Shown: positions 43,610 to 51,362, numbered from the stretch's first letter. The stretch: DNA of 51,496 nucleotides from Bacteroidota bacterium (GCA_004292795.1 RDXI01000007.1:1-51496), one strand, 5' to 3'. A program made the numbers and translations. The notes: generated by a model not told the origin, from the sequence alone.

Positions 43610-45289
43610 ATGAATATCAACAAAAACATCATAGACCAACGCATTGCTAAGATTATTGCAGAAAACCCTGCGTATTTTAGTGCTTCAGAGGTGGCGACCA
43701 ACGAAGACAAAAAAAATACACAAGCCTTCACTATGCTTGGTATAGCCTCTTATTTAGATACAGAACTAGACAAAGCATTTGATATGCTCACAGATGCAGG
43801 CAATGACATGGGCATAGATGCCATTTATATAGGCGATACTACCGATATAGATTTCAATGTTATCATTTTTCAATCCAAATACACCAAAAAATTAGATACT
43901 GATTCCAATTTTTCAGAGAATGCCATTGTGAAAGTGATTTACGCGCTTGATTTGATATTTGACCGAAGCCATGACGTAACTGTTAATGACAAACTGAAAA
44001 GAAAAGTAGCCGAAATACAAGACTTAGCCTATAATTCTGCCCTCATTCCACAAGTAAAGTGTGTGATGTTGAGCAATGGCATAAAATGGAATAGCATAGC
44101 CCAACAAAAAATTGATATTTACAAAAAAGATAATCCGTATGTGGAGTTTGATTTTTTCAACCACGACAATATTTTGGATTATATCCAAAGCTATAAAAAC
44201 ATAAAAGCAGATTTGAGGCTGTCAGGCAAGGCTTATACTGAAACACTGCCCAACTTCAAACGGGTTTTGATAGGCAAAATCAATGTGATGGAAGTAGCCA
44301 AGCTATTCGAAAAACACAAAGATAACTTGTTAGAGCGCAATATTAGAAAATTTTTGGGCGTGAGCAGAAACCGCATAAATGCACACATCAAAGAAACTTT
44401 ATTGAGCGAAAATAGGGAGAATTTTTATCTGTACAACAACGGTATCACAATGATATGCAGTAAGTTTAGAGAAAATGGTTTTGCGCATGATTGGGTGGTC
44501 AAAGTGGAAGATTTGCAAATTATCAATGGTGGACAAACTTGCAAAACTATACAACAAACCGTAGAAGAAAACCAACATATAGATTTCTCTGATGCCTATG
44601 TGATGATTAGATTGTACGAAATAGATATAACAGAGCAACAAGTCATTACGGATATTACTATCTCGACCAATAGCCAAAGCCCTGTAGATTTGAGGGACTT
44701 GAAAGCAAATGATGTTATACAAAAAAACTTAGAAATTGCTGTAGCTGATTTGGGATATACCTACAAACGCAAAAAAGATAATGTGCTTCAACAAATAGAT
44801 GGCATAGCCTCATCTGCAGGTGCAGAGGCAGTGTTAACGATTTGGCGCGAGTGTCCGCACATTGCCAAATACAAACGTGAAGATTTATTTGGTAAATTTT
44901 ATGACAAAATTTTTCAAGACCTCACAGCGAGTCAATTGATTATAGCCGTTTTGGTATTTAGATATTGTGATAATCAAAGGAGAAGGGAAGACTTGATTTT
45001 GCAATATCCACATTTGCCTTATAGCAATTATTTTATGGCAATGTTGATGGGTAAATTGCTTTTGAAAGAAAACCGCATACAGTTGCCACAACTCACGCAC
45101 AAAAACTTTGAAGTTGTAAAAGTATATTTTGAACAACATAAAGAGTTTTTATTCCAAAAGTCTAACCAAATAATTTCTGAAACCATAAAAGAAAACTATA
45201 ATATGTCTGATGCAAATGTTGAATTGCGCAAACTTTCTGCGACTTTTCGCAGGAATGAGCTTATCCAAGAAGTATTGCAAAAAATATAG
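43610..45289 (+). CDS. AIPR-family protein, candidate phage-defence nuclease
   Basis: A 559-residue protein of the AIPR (abortive infection phage resistance) family. The defining segment is FYLYNNGITMICSKF ... LQIINGGQTCKTI (about 268-310). The N-terminal 200 residues look like a Mrr/PD-(D/E)XK-type nuclease: GIDAIYIGD ... FNVIIFQSKYTKK offers the Asp and the Q-x-K pair. It would sense phage infection and degrade nucleic acid (family knowledge; activity not shown). It stands alone and is AT-richer than sucA. It also lacks the window's recurrent 9-mer. Both suggest acquisition as a defence-island gene. Confidence 0.87.
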   Translation: MNINKNIIDQRIAKIIAENPAYFSASEVATNEDKKNTQAFTMLGIASYLDTELDKAFDMLTDAGNDMGIDAIYIGDTTDIDFNVIIFQSKYTKKLDTDSNFSENAIVKVIYALDLIFDRSHDVTVNDKLKRKVAEIQDLAYNSALIPQVKCVMLSNGIKWNSIAQQKIDIYKKDNPYVEFDFFNHDNILDYIQSYKNIKADLRLSGKAYTETLPNFKRVLIGKINVMEVAKLFEKHKDNLLERNIRKFLGVSRNRINAHIKETLLSENRENFYLYNNGITMICSKFRENGFAHDWVVKVEDLQIINGGQTCKTIQQTVEENQHIDFSDAYVMIRLYEIDITEQQVITDITISTNSQSPVDLRDLKANDVIQKNLEIAVADLGYTYKRKKDNVLQQIDGIASSAGAEAVLTIWRECPHIAKYKREDLFGKFYDKIFQDLTASQLIIAVLVFRYCDNQRRREDLILQYPHLPYSNYFMAMLMGKLLLKENRIQLPQLTHKNFEVVKVYFEQHKEFLFQKSNQIISETIKENYNMSDANVELRKLSATFRRNELIQEVLQKI

Positions 45290-45358
45290 TGTTGTGTTTT
45301 GGCTATCCTTATCCTTGCCTACCCTTTTTTTCAACTTTCGCCTCCATTTTCAGGTAAG

Positions 45359-45390
45359 TTTGGTAGTATTATAAGGAAAGTGTAATTTTG
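45359..45390 (+). promoter_or_regulatory. Promoter of the LRR lipoprotein gene
   Basis: TTTG (45359-45362), 20 nt, TAATTTTG (45383-45390), 26 nt before the ATG at 45417. Confidence 0.65.
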
Positions 45391-45416
45391 CACTCTATTT
45401 CAGTAATACCCCTTGT

Positions 45417-46361
45417 ATGATAACTCGAATCTTGTGTATGGGCGTTCTTGCATTAGCACTTGCCTACTGCAGTCCTGTAGCCCAAAAAGACACCAAAAAG
45501 AATACTGCCACCAACAAAGAACCCTACCAAATAAGCCTCAAATCGGCATTGGAGGCAGGCGAGGTAGTGGAAGTGCTAAGTTTGAGAGATGACAACATAG
45601 ACAAAATACCCGCTGATATTGTCAAGTTGAAGAATGTAAAAGCCATTTATTTAGGCGGAAAGTCAAAATTGAATTGGACAGAAGCCCTCGAATACTTCGC
45701 ACAAATGCCCAAGCTCGAAGAGTTGGAAATGGCAGGCGCGAACCTCAAAAAATTGCCTGATGGCGTGCTGAAGCTCCAAAACCTCAAAGCTCTTTGGCTT
45801 TCAAACAATCCTGAATTGGATTTGGCTGATGCTTTCGAGAAGCTAAAAGGCTTGCCTAAACTGCGCGAACTGTTCCTGCAAGAGAACAAACTCAAAACCT
45901 TGCCTGAAAACATCAACGTACTGAAAAGCCTCGAATTGTTGTATTTGGATAACAACGCGCTAACGAGCTTGCCTAAAACGCTTGCCGACTTGCCTGCCCT
46001 GACTATGATTGGTTTGGTGCAAAACCCCACTTTGAATTGGAAAAATACCTTCGTAGAATTAGGCAAACTTCCTAAACTCCAAGTATTGATGATAGGAGGA
46101 AACGAGATAGCTGAACTGCCCAACGAAGTAGGCAAGCTCAAACATTTGGAAGACCTTTGGCTCGATAACAACAAATTGCAGAGCGTTCCTGACTCTATGA
46201 GTCGTCTTTCTCACCTAAAACACCTTTATTTGCAGGGCAATCCCTTGAACGTGGACATTCAAACGGCTCTCAATAGCCTTTTGCCCAATACGAAGGTCAT
46301 TTACAACGCGGCAGGCGTTATCAAAGATACTCCAGAACCTGCTGATACTACGAAAAAATAA
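45417..46361 (+). CDS. Leucine-rich-repeat lipoprotein
   Basis: A 314-residue protein with signal peptide and lipobox (LALALAYC, then SPVAQK), so lipid-anchored. The mature part is about 10 LRRs of 20-25 residues of the form LxxLxxLxLxxNxLxxLPxx (LQNLKALWLSNNPELD, LRELFLQENKLKTLPEN, LELLYLDNNALTSLPKT, LEDLWLDNNKLQSVPDS). LRR proteins bind other proteins; the ligand is unknown. The gene has its own promoter. The next gene, an ABC export permease, follows by 89 nt of repeat DNA. Confidence 0.87.
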   Translation: MITRILCMGVLALALAYCSPVAQKDTKKNTATNKEPYQISLKSALEAGEVVEVLSLRDDNIDKIPADIVKLKNVKAIYLGGKSKLNWTEALEYFAQMPKLEELEMAGANLKKLPDGVLKLQNLKALWLSNNPELDLADAFEKLKGLPKLRELFLQENKLKTLPENINVLKSLELLYLDNNALTSLPKTLADLPALTMIGLVQNPTLNWKNTFVELGKLPKLQVLMIGGNEIAELPNEVGKLKHLEDLWLDNNKLQSVPDSMSRLSHLKHLYLQGNPLNVDIQTALNSLLPNTKVIYNAAGVIKDTPEPADTTKK

Positions 46362-46364
46362 AAA

Positions 46365-46412
46365 TTATTGATTTACCGAGTTATTGAATTATTGGGTTAT
46401 TGAGGCTATTCG
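46365..46412. repeat. Second locus of the 16-bp repeat
   Basis: TTATTGAATTATTGGG (46381-46396) matches the units at 39648, flanked in register by the degraded units TTATTGATTTACCGAG and TTATTGAGGCTATTCG. It is followed by CACTCATT/ACTC simple repeats up to 46448. Confidence 0.6.
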
Positions 46413-46450
46413 CTCATTCACTCATTCATTTACTCACTCACTCACTCCCC

Positions 46451-47320
46451 ATGCAAGAAAAACATACGGATAAACACGAACATTGGACAGAGGTCATATC
46501 GGCACGCAGTTCTTGGTTCGACCTTCGCTTAGATGAATTGTGGCGTTATCGTGATTTGGTTATGCTATTTGTGTGGCGCGACTTCGTGGCACAATACAAG
46601 CAAACCATTTTGGGACCGATATGGCACATTATCCAGCCATTGCTCACTACGCTTACGTTTTTGGTCGTGTTCACGAACATAGCCCAAATACCTACTGACA
46701 GCCAACCACCTTTGTTGTTTTATATGGCAGGGGTTACGATTTGGGGCTATTTCTCCAAATGTATAACCAGCACGTCCACGACCTTCATCACCAACGCGGC
46801 GATTTTTGGTAAGGTATATTTTCCGCGCCTGACTGTGCCTGTTTCTACAGTTTTGTCGGGTTTGATAGCCTTTGCTATTCAGTTAGGTGTATTTTTGTTG
46901 TTTTACTTGTACTATTATTTTTTCACTGAGTCAAATCTACAGCCTAATCTTTGGTTATTGGCGTTGCCGTTGTTTTTGGCATTGATGGGCATTTTGGGCT
47001 TGGGCGTGGGCATTATCATCTCGGCACTCACGACCAAATACCGTGATTTGTCGCTATTGGTAACGTTTGGCGTGCAGTTGCTCATGTATGCAACGCCTGT
47101 GATTTACCCACTTTCGGCTATCAAGTCTGAAAAATGGCGTTTTATTTTGGAACTAAACCCTACTACGCCTTTGATAGAAGGCTTCCGTTATGCTTTCTTT
47201 GGTACAGGTAGTTTTACGGTGTATCAGTTAGGTTATTGCACTGTGATTACGCTTGTGCTTTTCTTGATAGGCTTGGGTATGTTCCATAAGGTAGAAAAAA
47301 GTTTTATGGATACAGTCTAA
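46451..47320 (+). CDS. ABC-2 type export permease (O-antigen/teichoic acid type, Wzm-like)
   Basis: A 289-residue membrane protein starting at ATG 46451 (MQEKHTDKHEH); an upstream in-frame ATG lies in the simple repeat and is unlikely. It has six transmembrane helices and the family's N-terminal LVMLFVWRDFVAQYKQTILGPIWHIIQP and C-terminal LSLLVTFGVQLLMYATPVIYP, separated stretches typical of polysaccharide export permeases. Its ATPase partner (Wzt-like) normally follows; here the stop codon is directly followed by a MITE-like element and unrelated genes, so the partner is elsewhere or was lost. Confidence 0.88.
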   Translation: MQEKHTDKHEHWTEVISARSSWFDLRLDELWRYRDLVMLFVWRDFVAQYKQTILGPIWHIIQPLLTTLTFLVVFTNIAQIPTDSQPPLLFYMAGVTIWGYFSKCITSTSTTFITNAAIFGKVYFPRLTVPVSTVLSGLIAFAIQLGVFLLFYLYYYFFTESNLQPNLWLLALPLFLALMGILGLGVGIIISALTTKYRDLSLLVTFGVQLLMYATPVIYPLSAIKSEKWRFILELNPTTPLIEGFRYAFFGTGSFTVYQLGYCTVITLVLFLIGLGMFHKVEKSFMDTV

Positions 47321-47452
47321 TACTAAAATAAGATTTAAAATGCGTATTGACCACAAGGACACAAGGTCACGAAGCTTACTTTTACCTTTTTTCCTTGTGT
47401 TCTTGTGTCCTTGTGGTAAAGTGTTGTACGCAAGTTAAGAATTATTTTAGTA
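47321..47452. mobile_element. 132-bp MITE-like palindromic element
   Basis: It has terminal inverted repeats TACTAAAATAA (47321-47331) and TTATTTTAGTA (47442-47452), a shared TGCGTA/TACGCA, and an inner perfect 16-bp inverted repeat (ACCACAAGGACACAAG at 47350-47365, complement at 47402-47417). TAA flanks both ends, the left one being the stop codon of the permease, so it may be a 3-bp target duplication. No gene inside. The inner motif resembles the ACCACAAGGACACAAG-type repeats scattered in many bacterial genomes. Confidence 0.7.
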
Positions 47453-47600
47453 TAAGAACGATTTGTTTCTTTCCAGTTGTCAATTCGACAAGCTGAAAAA
47501 AAAACGTAGGCGAGTTGCAAGATACGAAAAAGCAGGCAAGGCGGGAGTCTTGCCTGTTTTGGTGCTTGTATGCGTTGAAAACCTTGCCTACCGAAGCGCA

Positions 47601-48080
47601 CTATGGCAGAGAGTCCCAACTTGCGCCTCGCCTGAACATCATGGTTTTTCTGCCCACGCTTTCGTCATTGTGAAAGCAGTTGATGATGTTGATTTGGTCG
47701 GCATAAATTTCGGTAATGGCATCATTCAGCACGCGCCATTTGTCGGAGTAGTTTTTAGCAGGAAATTCTATGTAAATCTCAAAGGTTTCTTCCTTCATTT
47801 TTTTGCCTATGTACGTGCCTTGTATGGTTTGTTGTTTGGCATTTTGGAGCTTCAAATGCGCCAAGATGTAGGCACTCACTTCTGCCTCATACTTTTTGGT
47901 TTCGTCTAAGGTAAGTTTGCTATTGCCCGCGTGTTTGCGGACAGCTTTCTCGAAGTCGTCTATAAAAACAGAAGTAATGACTTCGATGGTTTGTTTTTTG
48001 CTCTTGTAGCGTAGTTCTGTAATAGAACTATGGTATTCGTGCAAGAAAGGTAGGCAAGCGAGTAGTAAGAAGAACATCAT
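47601..48080 (-). CDS. DUF6702-like secreted protein
   Basis: About 159 residues, start taken at ATG 48080 (MMFFLLLACLPFLHEYHSS; a neighbouring ATG at 48077 is equivalent), which lies just past the terminator of the preceding operon; a longer frame would run through that hairpin. The signal peptide is short. The mature protein HEYHSSITELRYKSKKQTIEVITSVFIDDFEKAV, in parts, resembles DUF6702 proteins of Bacteroidota, whose function is unknown; they have a His near the mature N-terminus. Probably periplasmic and monocistronic. Confidence 0.7.
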   Translation of the reverse strand: MMFFLLLACLPFLHEYHSSITELRYKSKKQTIEVITSVFIDDFEKAVRKHAGNSKLTLDETKKYEAEVSAYILAHLKLQNAKQQTIQGTYIGKKMKEETFEIYIEFPAKNYSDKWRVLNDAITEIYADQINIINCFHNDESVGRKTMMFRRGASWDSLP

Positions 48081-48086
48081 AACAAC

Positions 48087-48116
48087 AAAAGCATCATGGA
48101 ATATGCCATGATGCTT
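48087..48116 (-). terminator. Terminator of the DUF433/DUF5615 pair
   Basis: AAGCATCATGG (48089-48099) and CCATGATGCTT (48106-48116) form an 11-bp perfect stem with a 6-nt loop. On the minus strand TTTTG follows. It lies about 50 nt after the stop at 48168. Confidence 0.65.
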
Positions 48117-48167
48117 ATAAAACGCAAGTATAGGTATATCATTACAAACAGCTCTCAAAAAACGCCC

Positions 48168-48503
48168 TTAGCATATAATTTCCAAACAACTTTTTTTCTC
48201 GTCCTTGTGAAATTGTAGGATAGCATCATAATTTTCGGAAAGCAGACGCAATATATTCTCTGTAGAAGTATCTTCGCATTTCAGCCACAATACTTTGATA
48301 GGGTAGCCTGTCAAGGCATTGCGTTCTGGGAAATAGGCATCATACGTTACGATAGTGTATTCGTGTGTGATGGCATATTGCCAAACCATAGAGTCGGAGG
48401 TTTGCCCCATACCCAAACGGCTAATCTGCACCACATCTTCATACAGTTGTAAGAGCGGTTTGATGAGTTTGTACGATATGTTTTGGTCAAGCAAAAGTTT
48501 CAT
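48168..48503 (-). CDS. DUF5615 PIN-like toxin
   Basis: A 111-residue PIN-like protein starting at ATG 48503 (MKLLLDQNISYKLIKPLL). The features of DUF5615 are LLLDQNIS with the first Asp, ISRLGMGQTSDSMVWQYA, and YTIVTYDAYFPER with the last acidic cluster. Such proteins are paired with DUF433 proteins as toxin-antitoxin systems. It overlaps the DUF433 gene by 17 bp. Confidence 0.83.
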   Translation of the reverse strand: MKLLLDQNISYKLIKPLLQLYEDVVQISRLGMGQTSDSMVWQYAITHEYTIVTYDAYFPERNALTGYPIKVLWLKCEDTSTENILRLLSENYDAILQFHKDEKKSCLEIIC

Positions 48504-48744
48504 TGATTTGGAGAGTAGCGATAGAAGTACGATGTGCATTAAATTCTTCCATGAATTGCACACAGCTTTGAATGTCGCGTTTGTTCAGTTCGGGGTAGTC
48601 CGAGATGATTTGCTCGATGGTCATGCCCGATTTGAGCCAGCCTATGATGTCATAGGTCGAGATGCGCAGACCGCGTATGCAAGGCTTGTCGCTCCGCTTG
48701 CCTGCCTCGATGGTGATGGTTTTGTGGAGTTTAATGTTATTCAT
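48487..48744 (-). CDS. DUF433 antitoxin
   Basis: An 85-residue protein starting at ATG 48744 (MNNIKLHKTITIEAGKRSDKPCIRGLRIS). The DUF433 signature is GKPCIRGLRIS-like, followed by an HTH (WLKSGMTIEQIISDYPELNKRDIQSCVQF), so it likely represses its own promoter and neutralises the DUF5615 toxin encoded next. Confidence 0.85.
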   Translation of the reverse strand: MNNIKLHKTITIEAGKRSDKPCIRGLRISTYDIIGWLKSGMTIEQIISDYPELNKRDIQSCVQFMEEFNAHRTSIATLQINETFA

Positions 48745-48824
48745 AATTTTGTCAGGAAGTATCAATGAATATATAAGGCAATCTTTTTGCCAAAAACTAT
48801 GCTATGTTAAAAAAAAGTAAAGAA

Positions 48825-49316
48825 ACGTGAGTTCGGAATTAAAAATGATATATTTTATCAATATCAACAGTGGTTTTTTGGGTATAAAATTGATGGGCAA
48901 CCAAACTAGCTAAGATGTGGAAACAGGCATTTTGGGCTTTTCTGTGTCGTGTATGTTGCAAATCAAAGGCAGAGGTTAGAATGCCAAATACAGCCTCAAT
49001 GACAGGTATTTTCTTCAACAAAAGCCTTTGTCGAGCTAAAATCATTATATGCAAAGAAACACACTCAAGCAATGCTATGAAATAGTTGTAGGACGGTGCA
49101 GTCGGAAAACAGGGATTTAAGTCATTCAAAATCAATGACTTATAGTAATATTCAACGCATTTATAGCCTGAATAGTGATAGAAAATGATGGTGGAACGCA
49201 GAGGTTAGGGACGTTTTGGTGATTAGAAACCACAAAACTAACTAATTTCTTGCTATTTATAGCATAAAACATTTACTATCAATAACTTACAAACAATTTA
49301 TTTTCCGAATTCACGT
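48825..49316. mobile_element. Internally deleted IS982-like element
   Basis: It has terminal inverted repeats ACGTGAGTTCGGAA (48825-48838) and TTCCGAATTCACGT (49303-49316), matching at 13 of 14 positions. The about 490-bp interior keeps only the transposase C-terminus (48839-49135) and non-coding DNA, so a full IS of about 1 kb has lost its middle. The right end lies inside the methyltransferase gene at 49311. I see no clear target duplication. Confidence 0.72.
48839..49135 (-). pseudogene. IS982-family transposase, C-terminal remnant
   Basis: The 98-codon frame (a TTG would be its only start) contains LLLKKIPVIEAVFGILTS and LQHTRHRKAQNACFHILASLVAHQF, the C-terminal DDE-region motifs of IS982 transposases (RxxIExVF ... 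H(T/S)RHR). About two-thirds of a normal 290-residue transposase, including the first two acidic residues, is gone. It cannot transpose by itself, but the ends may still be used in trans. Confidence 0.75.
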
Positions 49317-49865
49317 TGAAACTAAGGAACTTGCCTGCGAAGGATCACAAAAAACACAGTTGTTTTGTATTTGCAGTTGGTTAAAGTGTTGATATTCATA
49401 TATTTCGCAATGGTCTGTAACGACCAAACTACGAAAAGGCAAACGCACAACGGATTGATAAACCGTTATTTCACGCTTAGGATTATGCACAAAACCGCTC
49501 TTTTTCGTGTCGCGCCTTACAGCAAAATATGCCTTGCCTGTAGGCTTCAAAAGTTCAGAAACACACATCAATACATAACTTTGTTCTTCGGGCAAAAGCA
49601 CGTTCAAAACATAGTTACAAATAATGGTATCAAACTTTTCAGTCGGATAAGTAGGCAAGTAATGCGGGTCGTAGCCTTCTATTTCATAGCCCTTTTCTTT
49701 CAAAAATTCTATGTCCTTGCCTAAACCACAACCAAAATCAAGCAACTTGCCTACCAACAAGCCCTTGTCGTGCAGTAGGCGCGTAGGAAAGGAAACATCT
49801 TGGGTTTCTTGTATTGTGAGATGAGCATTAGGATTTTTAGGAGATTGAAAAATCATACATTGCAT
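49311..49865 (-). CDS. Class I SAM-dependent methyltransferase, 3' end replaced by the IS
   Basis: A 184-residue Rossmann methyltransferase with motif I KLLDFGCGLGKDIEFL (about 40-55), acidic residue of motif II at GYDPHYLP, and FDTIICNYVLNVLLPEEQ (motif IV/post). The later AYFAVRRDTKKSG is typical of a conserved family whose substrate I cannot name. The terminal stop TGA is contributed by the IS terminal repeat (ACGTGA), so the original C-terminus may have been lost with it. The methyltransferase fold is complete up to that point, so some activity is possible. ATG 49856 is an alternative start. Confidence 0.8.
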   Translation of the reverse strand: MQCMIFQSPKNPNAHLTIQETQDVSFPTRLLHDKGLLVGKLLDFGCGLGKDIEFLKEKGYEIEGYDPHYLPTYPTEKFDTIICNYVLNVLLPEEQSYVLMCVSELLKPTGKAYFAVRRDTKKSGFVHNPKREITVYQSVVRLPFRSLVVTDHCEIYEYQHFNQLQIQNNCVFCDPSQASSLVST

Positions 49866-49973
49866 TGAATACGTGTCTAAATATTGGGCATAGTATTGGT
49901 AAAAATATATTCATTGTTCATACCACTCTGTAATTGCATTTGTTTCCTACAGGTTTGTAAGTATCAAAGAAGT

Positions 49974-50102
49974 TCATTCTTGCCTGTCGTTTCGCCCTTG
50001 TAATGGTTTGCTTTTCGTTTGATAAGGTACATGAAAACGTGCCAATAAACGCTCCAATTCCTCTATCAAAAAGGTTTGTTGAATATCAAGGGTTACTTTC
50101 AT
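49974..50102 (-). CDS. Possible 42-aa small protein, antitoxin-like
   Basis: A short frame from ATG 50102 encodes MKVTLDIQQTFLIEELERL followed by LARFHVPYQ and a polar tail ending NDRQE. The predicted beta strand plus amphipathic helix looks like the start of a small DNA-binding or antitoxin protein. It is preceded by a 32-bp sequence (50120-50151) that is 30/32 identical to the sequence upstream of the VapB-like gene. Too short for certainty; may be a solitary antitoxin remnant. The rest of the gap 49866-50170 shows nothing else. Confidence 0.4.
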   Translation of the reverse strand: MKVTLDIQQTFLIEELERLLARFHVPYQTKSKPLQGRNDRQE

Positions 50103-50119
50103 TTTTTTGGTGGGGTTTT

Positions 50120-50151
50120 AATCATACAACGCCAAAATACATTGCAAAGTT
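50120..50151. promoter_or_regulatory. Duplicated upstream sequence, copy 1
   Basis: AATCATACAACGCCAAAAT followed by (A/G)C(A/C) and TTGCAAAGTT, 32 bp, lies 18 nt ahead of the 42-aa frame (minus strand). Copy 2 is at 50817. It is likely a promoter or operator shared by two small genes. Confidence 0.5.
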
Positions 50152-50170
50152 TTATGGAGGCTGATGTCTA

Positions 50171-50575
50171 TTAACTTACAAAAGGTATGTGAATGATTGC
50201 CAAGCCCTCCACATGGCTAAAGTGTTTGTCGTGTGTAATCAAAGGAACATCATTTACTTTGCATATAGCGGCTATCCAAATATCATTTTCGGGTATGGGG
50301 TTTCCTTTGTCTTTGAGCTGTTTACGGATTTCGGCATATTCTTCTGCTACTGCATCATGCACATTCAATACTTCATATTGCGCTATAAAGTCCTTGTACT
50401 TTTGTTCATTTTGCACTTTCTTACTTGAATTTTTTGCACCAAACAACAACTCACCGCAAACTGTAACAGGCAAGTATATCGTGTTGTATGCTTCAAGTAA
50501 GGTAATTGTAGCAGTTTTAGCATTAAGCACATCTACTGCTATGTTGGTGTCTAAGGCTATTTTATCTGTTACCAT
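50171..50575 (-). CDS. VapC-like PIN toxin
   Basis: A 134-residue PIN ribonuclease. Metal-binding acids: D9 in IALDTNIAVDVL, E42 in VCGELLFG, D98-D99-like NDIWIAAIC, and D116 in LITHDKHF. It would cleave tRNA or rRNA when unopposed. The antitoxin gene overlaps its start by 7 bp, so they are co-translated. Confidence 0.87.
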   Translation of the reverse strand: MVTDKIALDTNIAVDVLNAKTATITLLEAYNTIYLPVTVCGELLFGAKNSSKKVQNEQKYKDFIAQYEVLNVHDAVAEEYAEIRKQLKDKGNPIPENDIWIAAICKVNDVPLITHDKHFSHVEGLAIIHIPFVS

Positions 50576-50790
50576 TCTCCTTCTATATGGTTAAACTCTT
50601 GTTTGATAACAGTTTGCAGTTCTTGCGCTTCCTCATCAGTGATGTATTTGGGGAAGCGAACAGTTTGGGAAGGGGCATTTTGTACCTTCTCTTGTCGTTT
50701 CATCAGGCGCACAAACTCAAATATTTGCGACAAAATAACAGGATTGCGCAAGGTGTGTATATCCGATATGATTTTTTCGTTCAAGGTCAT
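50569..50790 (-). CDS. VapB-like antitoxin
   Basis: A 73-residue protein (MTLNEKIISDIHTLRNPVI) with an N-terminal helical region and a C-terminal acidic helix (TDEEAQELQTVIKQEFNHIEGEW) likely to occupy the toxin's active site. It lies just before the PIN toxin gene with a 7-bp overlap, and 27 nt downstream of the duplicated regulatory sequence at 50817-50848. Confidence 0.8.
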   Translation of the reverse strand: MTLNEKIISDIHTLRNPVILSQIFEFVRLMKRQEKVQNAPSQTVRFPKYITDEEAQELQTVIKQEFNHIEGEW

Positions 50791-50816
50791 ATAGCAAAAT
50801 AAAAGTAATAAGGTTC

Positions 50817-50848
50817 AATCATACAACGCCAAAATGCCTTGCAAAGTT
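50817..50848. promoter_or_regulatory. Duplicated upstream sequence, copy 2
   Basis: 32 bp, 30/32 identical to 50120-50151 in the same orientation, 27 nt ahead of the VapB-like start (50790, minus strand). A candidate autoregulatory site of the toxin-antitoxin pair. Confidence 0.5.
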
Positions 50849-50932
50849 CTTAGCTATGGCTTACTCATTTCTAAGTTCCGCTTGCAAAAGGTCTGCTAAG
50901 ATAGCGGTTTTTTAAAATAAAAACACAAAAAA

Positions 50933-50963
50933 TTTGGAGTTTTGAAAAAAAAAACTATTTTTG
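50933..50963 (+). promoter_or_regulatory. Promoter of the DUF3276 gene
   Basis: TTTG (50933-50936), 19 nt, TATTTTTG (50956-50963); the ATG is at 50982. Confidence 0.65.
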
Positions 50964-50981
50964 CCTCAAATTACATTCACA

Positions 50982-51362
50982 ATGGAAAACTCTATTTATT
51001 CTGAAAAGATAAGTGCAGGCAGACGCACTTACTTTCTCGACATCAAACAAACTACTGATGGTGCTAAGTACCTCAAAATTACGGAAAGCAAACAAAGTTC
51101 GGGTAATTTTGAACGCCATAATATCTTACTCTTTGAAGAAGATATTGATAAGTTTAACCGTGTATTTTGCGAAGTAATATCAAAATTTGACAATCAAACA
51201 GAAGCTAAACAAAAAGAAATAGTCATATCTCATTGGAAAAAAACAGACGAGTTGCGTCTAATTCAGCTCTATAGGCAAGGCATAACCATATTTGAATTGT
51301 CTAAAATATTTGACAAAACAATGGAAGAAGTCGAAAACCATTTAAAAAATATGGGTTTATGA
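50982..51362 (+). CDS. DUF3276 PUR-alpha-like ssDNA/RNA-binding protein with C-terminal HTH
   Basis: A 126-residue protein starting at ATG 50982 (MENSIYSEKISAGRRTYFLD), 18 nt after a consensus promoter. The PUR-type repeat is GRRTYFLDIKQ ... KYLKITESK ... RHNILLFEEDIDKF (residues about 12-65), typical of the Bacteroidota single-stranded nucleic-acid-binding DUF3276 family. An added C-terminal segment (KKTDELRLIQLYRQGITIFELSKIF, in parts) looks like a Myb/HTH helix pair. It may be an RNA- or DNA-binding regulator. Confidence 0.85.
   Translation: MENSIYSEKISAGRRTYFLDIKQTTDGAKYLKITESKQSSGNFERHNILLFEEDIDKFNRVFCEVISKFDNQTEAKQKEIVISHWKKTDELRLIQLYRQGITIFELSKIFDKTMEEVENHLKNMGL

Noticed and set aside
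47335-47619. Minus-strand open frame of 94 codons
   Set aside because: It lies on the palindromic MITE-like element and has no family features.
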